From positions 1 through 11,056 of the forward strand of contig CAYMCM010000070.1 in the NCBI GenBank assembly GCA_964388945.1: 11,056 nucleotides of DNA, in the 5' to 3' direction. The notes beneath the pieces are model-generated. The model was given only the letters and a program-made list of their open reading frames with translations. It did not search any database and was not told the DNA's origin. The DNA comes from Roseburia_D sp964388945 (GTDB lineage: Bacteria > Bacillota > Clostridia > Lachnospirales > Lachnospiraceae). Position 1 is the first letter of the stretch. Every line of letters starts with the position of its first letter. The position numbers and the translations under genes were made by a program. Below are positions 6,608-11,056 of this stretch, in pieces.

Positions 6608-8956
6608 TTACATCATCTTCGTGTCTTCCATACGTTTTTCCATAAAGTGGTTCAGCCGGATAAACGGTATCCGGATAACAAGCCCTATCATAAGTCCTGC
6701 CACTGCAAATATAAGCAGCTCGGAAAGTGCCGTCTCGAATGTGCTTCCGTACATGCCCGCAACCGTTTCACGCAGTGCATTGATCGCATACGGGAATGGG
6801 AAAAATATGTATACTTTCTGGAAAAAGTCCGGCAGTATTTCGATCGGATAAGTTCCGCTCGAACCGGCGATCTGCAGTACGACAATAACGACCGCAAATG
6901 CCTTGCCCACATCTCCGAATGCAATGGTCAGCGCATAGATCAGCACAGAGAAGGTAAAGCTCGTAACCGCTGCCGCAAACCAGAACAATCCCGGATGCAG
7001 GATCTGGCATTTCAGCAGGAAAATATCACCAAGAACTACAACTGCTGCCTGAATCTGCGCTAAAACAAAGAAGATCAGGTATCTTCCAAAAAACAGCTCA
7101 TGTTGTTTCGGATGATCCAGTTTTTGGGGATCTGCCTTTACCTTGATCAAGGATACTAAAAGCAGTGCCCCTACCCATAACGCCAGTACCGTATAAAACG
7201 GCGTAACTGCGGAACCATAATTTTTTACCTCGTAGACCGCTTCTGTCTCAATGGATACCGGCTGTGCGAAAAATTCTCCGTATATCTCTGGATTTCCCTC
7301 AAGAATATCCATCAGCACATCCAGCTTTTCGTCTTCTCCTGCCGCATCCAGTCTGTCGGTGATCTCAGTCAGTTCGCTGCTGACTGAGCGGATCACAGAC
7401 TGGATCTGAACGAGACTGTCGTCCAATCCTGACATCGTAGTCTCTACGCCGTCAAAAACGATTCCCATATTCCCCAGCGTACTGTTTAAATTATTTAACA
7501 GATTGGTAACATTCGTAAGTGCCTGTGACATACTGTCCAATACATTGGACATCTCCGGCACCAGATTGTTGGAGTAAACTCCCTTCATATTTTCAATCGA
7601 CTGTTTGCAGCCGGAAAGCGTTGTAGAGATTCCCGCTGCATCCGAATCGATCGCATTTTTTACATCATTTGCCACATTTGACGCATTATTGCCCTGTTCT
7701 GCCTTTACATCCGAGATTGCTCCCTGGATCGTATTTAACGCCGATGTGATGTCTCCGGCTCCGCTCTGCAATGACTGGATCGCATCGAGTGCTGACTGAA
7801 CCTGCTGTTTTGTCTCCTCACTGAGTTTAATATCCGTTGGGATCTGAATATCCGGAATCTGGATAGAAGGAAGCGTGCTTCCGCTTTCTGTACTCTGTTC
7901 TCCGTTCTCTGCAAGTGCCATCTGCTGTTCATCTGCCAGATCCTGCATCTGCTGCTGTTTGTTCTCTACTTCAGTGCGGCTTATCTCTTCCAGTGTCTGC
8001 TGTAATGTAGTAAGCTGCGCGATCAGCGTCTCCGTATCAGTTTTAGTCTGCGCAATACTTTCCGCCGTCACCTTTGCCTTATCTCCAAGCCCCGCATTGG
8101 AAAGATCGGTCGCCACGGTATCCAAAGATGCCTGCACCTGATTCAGTGCCTCCTGCACATCTGTATTGAAGCCTGCCAGCGTTGCCTCTGATGCAGTAAG
8201 GCTCGCATTGGTATCTGTTACGTCCTGTGCCGTACTGGATATTTTGCTGCTCAGTCCCGGAATCTTATCACTCGCGCCATTGACCGATGCTGTCAGTGCC
8301 TCGTTTCCCTGAATAAAGCTGTCGATCATGCTATCATACGCCTGCAGATTTGTATTGATATCCTTTAATTTCTCCTCGAAATTTGCGATTCCATCCGAAT
8401 TTTTCAGATCCTCAGACAACTGGTTTGTCTCTGTAAAGATCGTACTCGCCACTACCTCTATAAACTTTTCGTTGATACTGGTCTGCAGCGTAGTTGCCGC
8501 AGTGTCTGTAATCTTTGGCGCGATCGCATTTTTCTTTTCATTTTCATAATAGGTAATGGAGCTTCCCTGAAATCCGTTGGTGATCGACTCATACATATTG
8601 CTGGTAAAGTCCTCACCTATCACGACCGCCGCATAATACTTTCCACTGTACACGCCGTCTAATGCCTGATCTTTGTCAGTAAACACCCAGCCAATGCTGT
8701 CGTTTTCTTTCAATTCATCAACGACCTCATCTCCCATATTGACTACGCTGCCGTCCTCCATCGTATAATCCTTATCTTCCGATGCAACTGCGATCTGTAC
8801 GCTTGACGTATTCGCATACGGGTCCCAGTTGGAATAAATATTAAACCACGCATACAGGGACGGTATGATGCAAAGTCCAATCGCGATGACCAGCGCAAAG
8901 AAATTTTTCACCAATCCCCGTACATCTGATAAAAAAATCTTTATTATATTTTTCAT
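6608..8956 (-). CDS. YhgE/Pip family membrane protein, paralog A
   Basis: This 782-residue protein is the first gene of the operon. An N-terminal membrane helix (about 19-37, ending IPSLYAWFN) leads into a long extracytoplasmic region (about 38-582). A C-terminal membrane domain of about five helices begins near TPFYTVLALWVGALLLV. The family blocks YSGKYYAAVVIGEDF and YYENEKKNAIAPKI are present. The middle is helical and rich in S, T, Q and N, and carries an extra segment at about 325-385 that is Gln-rich, then Ser/Glu-rich, then has the short repeat IQIPDIQIP; paralog B lacks it. I chose the ATG at 8956 because an AGAGG site lies 9 bases upstream and the protein then starts MKNIIKIF like paralog B. 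An in-frame ATG at 9001 has no ribosome site. The family includes phage receptors; the housekeeping role is not known. Confidence 0.94.
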   Translation of the reverse strand: MKNIIKIFLSDVRGLVKNFFALVIAIGLCIIPSLYAWFNIYSNWDPYANTSSVQIAVASEDKDYTMEDGSVVNMGDEVVDELKENDSIGWVFTDKDQALDGVYSGKYYAAVVIGEDFTSNMYESITNGFQGSSITYYENEKKNAIAPKITDTAATTLQTSINEKFIEVVASTIFTETNQLSEDLKNSDGIANFEEKLKDINTNLQAYDSMIDSFIQGNEALTASVNGASDKIPGLSSKISSTAQDVTDTNASLTASEATLAGFNTDVQEALNQVQASLDTVATDLSNAGLGDKAKVTAESIAQTKTDTETLIAQLTTLQQTLEEISRTEVENKQQQMQDLADEQQMALAENGEQSTESGSTLPSIQIPDIQIPTDIKLSEETKQQVQSALDAIQSLQSGAGDITSALNTIQGAISDVKAEQGNNASNVANDVKNAIDSDAAGISTTLSGCKQSIENMKGVYSNNLVPEMSNVLDSMSQALTNVTNLLNNLNSTLGNMGIVFDGVETTMSGLDDSLVQIQSVIRSVSSELTEITDRLDAAGEDEKLDVLMDILEGNPEIYGEFFAQPVSIETEAVYEVKNYGSAVTPFYTVLALWVGALLLVSLIKVKADPQKLDHPKQHELFFGRYLIFFVLAQIQAAVVVLGDIFLLKCQILHPGLFWFAAAVTSFTFSVLIYALTIAFGDVGKAFAVVIVVLQIAGSSGTYPIEILPDFFQKVYIFFPFPYAINALRETVAGMYGSTFETALSELLIFAVAGLMIGLVIRIPFIRLNHFMEKRMEDTKMM

Positions 8957-8993
8957 GAAGTATTTCCTCTCCCTGTCTTTTAAATGTACCTTT

Positions 8994-9009
8994 TTGCCCA
9001 TCGGGGCAA
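8994..9009 (-). promoter_or_regulatory. Hairpin in the leader of the YhgE operon
   Basis: On the minus strand TTGCCC (9009-9004) and GGGCAA (8999-8994) form a perfect 6-bp stem with a CGAT loop. If the predicted -10 element at 9021-9026 is right, this hairpin sits within a few bases of the 5' end of the transcript and about 38 bases before the start codon. It has no trailing T-run on the minus strand, so it is not a terminator. A 5'-end stem that protects the mRNA is one possibility. Confidence 0.45.
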
Positions 9010-9020
9010 GAATCAGATTC

Positions 9021-9049
9021 AGTATAGCATAGAAATTCTAAAACTAAAA
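9021..9049 (-). promoter_or_regulatory. Probable sigma-A promoter of the YhgE operon (extended -10)
   Basis: The minus strand reads TGCTATACT at 9029-9021, an extended -10 element with one mismatch to TATAAT in the hexamer. The -35 region, about 16-17 bases upstream (TTTTAG or TTTAGT at about 9049-9043), is poor, as is often tolerated when an extended -10 is present. The surrounding DNA is AT-rich. The predicted start, near 9014, would give a leader of about 57 bases before the first gene. It is the best promoter-like sequence I found in the glmS to YhgE-A gap. Confidence 0.55.
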
Positions 9050-9121
9050 TGAAATTTTTATTAAATCCAGAGCCATCCCAACGCTTTTTTTGTTTCACCA
9101 AAAACTTTTTTCCATCGTATT

Positions 9122-10942
9122 TTATTCTACGGTCACTACTTTTGCTAGATTTCTTGGTTTATCAACATCAAAACCTTTATCCGAAGAAACATAATATGCC
9201 AAAAGCTGTAACGCCGCAGCCGCAGGAATACACATAAACTCATCCCGCACATCCGGAAGTTTGAAGGCAAGATAGCCCTCTTTCGTGTCCGGCATCACCT
9301 GCTCTTTTGCAAACAGTACCACATCCGCCCCACGTGAACGGACTTCGCGGATATTGGAAATCTCTTTGGATAAAAGCTTGGTTTGTGTTGCCACCGCAAC
9401 CACCGGCGTATGCTCCGTGATCAGCGCAAGCGGTCCGTGTTTCAATTCACCGGAAGCATATGCCTCGGAATGAATATAAGAAACCTCCTTCAATTTCAGT
9501 GATCCCTCCATGGCGATAAAATAATCCAGCCCTCTCCCGATCATGAAAATATCCCTTGCTCCAATGATGCGTCCTGCGATATGATGGAGCTTTTCTTTTC
9601 CTGCAAGCACTTCTTCTAAGGCTTTCGGGACTTTTTTTAACTCCCGTACAAATTCTCTTGTCTCTTCTTCTCCAAAATTTCCCCGTACATATGCCATACG
9701 TGCCGTCAAAAGCGCAAATAGGGCAAGCTGGGATGTATAGGCTTTTGTACTTGCGACTGCGATCTCCGGTCCGGCATTGGTATAGAGCACCGCATCACTC
9801 TCCCTTGCGATCGAGGAACCTTTCACATTGATGATCGCAAGCGATCCCGCACCTTTTCGTTTCGCATACTTCAGCGCTTCCAGTGTATCAATCGTCTCAC
9901 CCGACTGGGAAACGGCGATCACCAATGTCTTTTCATCCACAACCGGATCGGTATACATAAACTCTGATGCCAATTCCACACTCACCGGAATATGTAAAAA
10001 CTTTTTCATCAGAAACTGTCCTGCCAATCCGGCATGCATCGCAGAGCCGCACGCGATGATGCACACGTTCTTACACGCCGTAAGGAGCGTATCCGATACC
10101 TGCTCCGAGGAAAAATCCGGCAGATCTTCTGTCGTTTTTTCTGCGATCATACGCGCGATCACCCGCGGCTGTTCTGCCATTTCCTTTTCCATATAAAACG
10201 GAAAGCCGTCTTTTTCACTCATGTTGAGTTCAAAATCGATATCCAGATACTCCGGCTCTTTTACATTTCCTTCCAGATCCTGTAGCGTTACTTCATCCTT
10301 TCCCATCTCAAGCACATGATATTCCGGCACTACAAAATAGGCTTCTGTATATTTTCCAATCGCAGTCACATCCGATGCTACGATTGCTCCGTCCGCGGTT
10401 TTCGCCGCCACGATCGGACTGACATTGCGCACCGAATAAATTTTTTGCGGTCGATCTTCAAACATCAGTACAAACGCAAACGTCCCTTTCAGTTTACTAA
10501 CTGTTTTTTTTATACATTCAAACGGATCTCCCTCATAAAAATGATCAAACACACCCGCCGCGATCTCCGAATCGGTCTGGGATCTCAACGCTCCGCCAAG
10601 ATGATATTCCACCGCAAGCTCCTCATAATTTTCAATGATGCCGTTATGTACTAACGTCACTTTCCCCACGCGGTGCGGATGCGCATTTGCATCACACACA
10701 CCTCCGTGTGTTGCCCATCTGGTATGCCCGATCCCGCAGGCCTGTGTCAGTTCCTGTTCTTTGCAAACCTTTCGCAGATCCGCCACTCTTCCTGCGCATT
10801 TATAAATAGAAGTCTCTGTGCCGTCCTGATCCGAAAGCGCAATTCCCGCACTGTCATATCCGCGATACTCTAACAGTTCCAATCCGCCGAGTAAAACATC
10901 CTTCACGCTTTTTTTCCCTGTATAACCTATAATTCCACACAT
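9122..10942 (-). CDS. glmS: Glutamine-fructose-6-phosphate aminotransferase (isomerizing)
   Basis: GlmS makes glucosamine-6-phosphate from fructose-6-phosphate and glutamine, the first step toward UDP-GlcNAc for peptidoglycan. The 606-residue protein is full length. The N-terminal glutaminase domain starts MCGIIGYTG, with Cys2 as the nucleophile after Met removal, and contains EYRGYDSAGIA, GHTRWATHGG and NGIIENYEEL. The first SIS domain has ACGSAMHAGLAG (about 295-306) and SQSGET (345-350). The second SIS domain has KLKEVSYIHSEAYASGELKH, giving E486 and H502, which match E. coli E488 and H504. The C-terminus is DKPRNLAKVVTVE, with K601 matching the fructose-6-phosphate-binding lysine. The ATG has a GAGGA ribosome site 6 bases upstream. 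The enzyme is soluble and cytosolic. It is separated from the YhgE operon by 165 bp and is probably a separate unit, although no clear terminator lies between. Confidence 0.98.
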   Translation of the reverse strand: MCGIIGYTGKKSVKDVLLGGLELLEYRGYDSAGIALSDQDGTETSIYKCAGRVADLRKVCKEQELTQACGIGHTRWATHGGVCDANAHPHRVGKVTLVHNGIIENYEELAVEYHLGGALRSQTDSEIAAGVFDHFYEGDPFECIKKTVSKLKGTFAFVLMFEDRPQKIYSVRNVSPIVAAKTADGAIVASDVTAIGKYTEAYFVVPEYHVLEMGKDEVTLQDLEGNVKEPEYLDIDFELNMSEKDGFPFYMEKEMAEQPRVIARMIAEKTTEDLPDFSSEQVSDTLLTACKNVCIIACGSAMHAGLAGQFLMKKFLHIPVSVELASEFMYTDPVVDEKTLVIAVSQSGETIDTLEALKYAKRKGAGSLAIINVKGSSIARESDAVLYTNAGPEIAVASTKAYTSQLALFALLTARMAYVRGNFGEEETREFVRELKKVPKALEEVLAGKEKLHHIAGRIIGARDIFMIGRGLDYFIAMEGSLKLKEVSYIHSEAYASGELKHGPLALITEHTPVVAVATQTKLLSKEISNIREVRSRGADVVLFAKEQVMPDTKEGYLAFKLPDVRDEFMCIPAAAALQLLAYYVSSDKGFDVDKPRNLAKVVTVE

Positions 10943-11056
10943 AGTTTTTCCTCATCTTTCTATATCAAACGTTTCATTTCCAGTTTATTTTTTTCATTCT
11001 TCCGTTATACCGTATTTGTTTTGCAGTTACCCGCATATTTGCCGGTATATCTCGCA
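10943..11056 (-). promoter_or_regulatory. Proximal leader of glmS with an inverted repeat (truncated by window)
   Basis: These 114 bases upstream of glmS hold no gene. On the minus strand a 7-bp perfect inverted repeat, TATACCG (11049-11043) and CGGTATA (11012-11006), encloses a 30-base loop that itself contains a possible short TGC/GCA pairing. A TATAAC hexamer overlaps the second arm, but no good -35 accompanies it. Many Firmicutes carry the glucosamine-6-phosphate-responsive glmS ribozyme upstream of this gene; its conserved core is not visible here and could lie beyond the window. A ribosome site GAGGA sits at about 10953-10949. Confidence 0.35.

Noticed and set aside
4026..8956. A full type VII (ESX-like) secretion locus
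   Set aside because: YhgE/Pip is only distantly related to YueB/EsaA, and no WXG100 protein, FtsK/SpoIIIE ATPase or other core component is present.
8957..9001. Upstream ATG that would add 15 residues to YhgE-A
   Set aside because: It has no ribosome site and starts in the leader hairpin, while the ATG at 8956 has AGAGG at good spacing and matches the start of paralog B.
8841..9101. An 86-aa minus-strand reading frame across the promoter and the start of YhgE-A
   Set aside because: It overlaps YhgE-A in another frame, spans the promoter region, and has no ribosome site or recognisable composition.
10943..11056. glmS ribozyme within the visible leader
   Set aside because: The conserved core (AGCGCC cleavage region and GACGAGG-like elements) is not seen in these 114 bases; it may lie outside the window.

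Overview
The window looks like chromosomal DNA from a low-to-moderate GC anaerobic Firmicute, most likely a Lachnospiraceae-type gut clostridium (Roseburia, Agathobacter and relatives). This rests on family-level impressions: two YhgE/Pip membrane proteins, a YitT/DUF2179 protein, a clostridial PepF, a cysteine-rich FliB-type methylase, GGAGG-type ribosome binding sites and U-tailed intrinsic terminators. All seven genes I can support lie on the minus strand, so the window reads from its right end to its left. I see no tRNA, rRNA, CRISPR array, transposase or phage gene.

Right end (9122-11056): glmS, glucosamine-6-phosphate synthase, complete with all catalytic residues, plus 114 bases of its leader. 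The leader holds a 7-bp inverted repeat. The core of the glmS ribozyme common in this phylum is not visible in those 114 bases. No convincing terminator follows glmS.

Centre and left (108-8956): a compact run of six genes that I read as one operon. A probable extended -10 promoter (9021-9029) precedes it and a clear intrinsic terminator (54-84) follows it. The order is YhgE/Pip paralog A, a small two-helix membrane protein, YhgE/Pip paralog B, a YitT-family membrane protein, oligoendopeptidase F, and a FliB-type lysine N-methylase. Junctions are 16 bp, a 17-bp overlap, 23 bp, 24 bp and 1 bp, and each gene has a good Shine-Dalgarno sequence. Four of the six products are membrane proteins. The two large YhgE/Pip proteins share architecture and have a nearly identical stretch near the N-terminus, so they are probably duplicates that have diverged.

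The least explained part is the unit YhgE-A / 147-aa protein / YhgE-B. Two large envelope proteins of the family that includes phage-receptor Pip flank a small, translationally coupled membrane protein that I do not recognise. A heteromeric envelope complex is a reasonable hypothesis, but nothing in the sequence proves it. Why a cytosolic oligopeptidase and a flagellin-methylase homolog are made from the same transcript is also unclear, since no flagellar gene is present in the window. glmS is ordinary housekeeping content.
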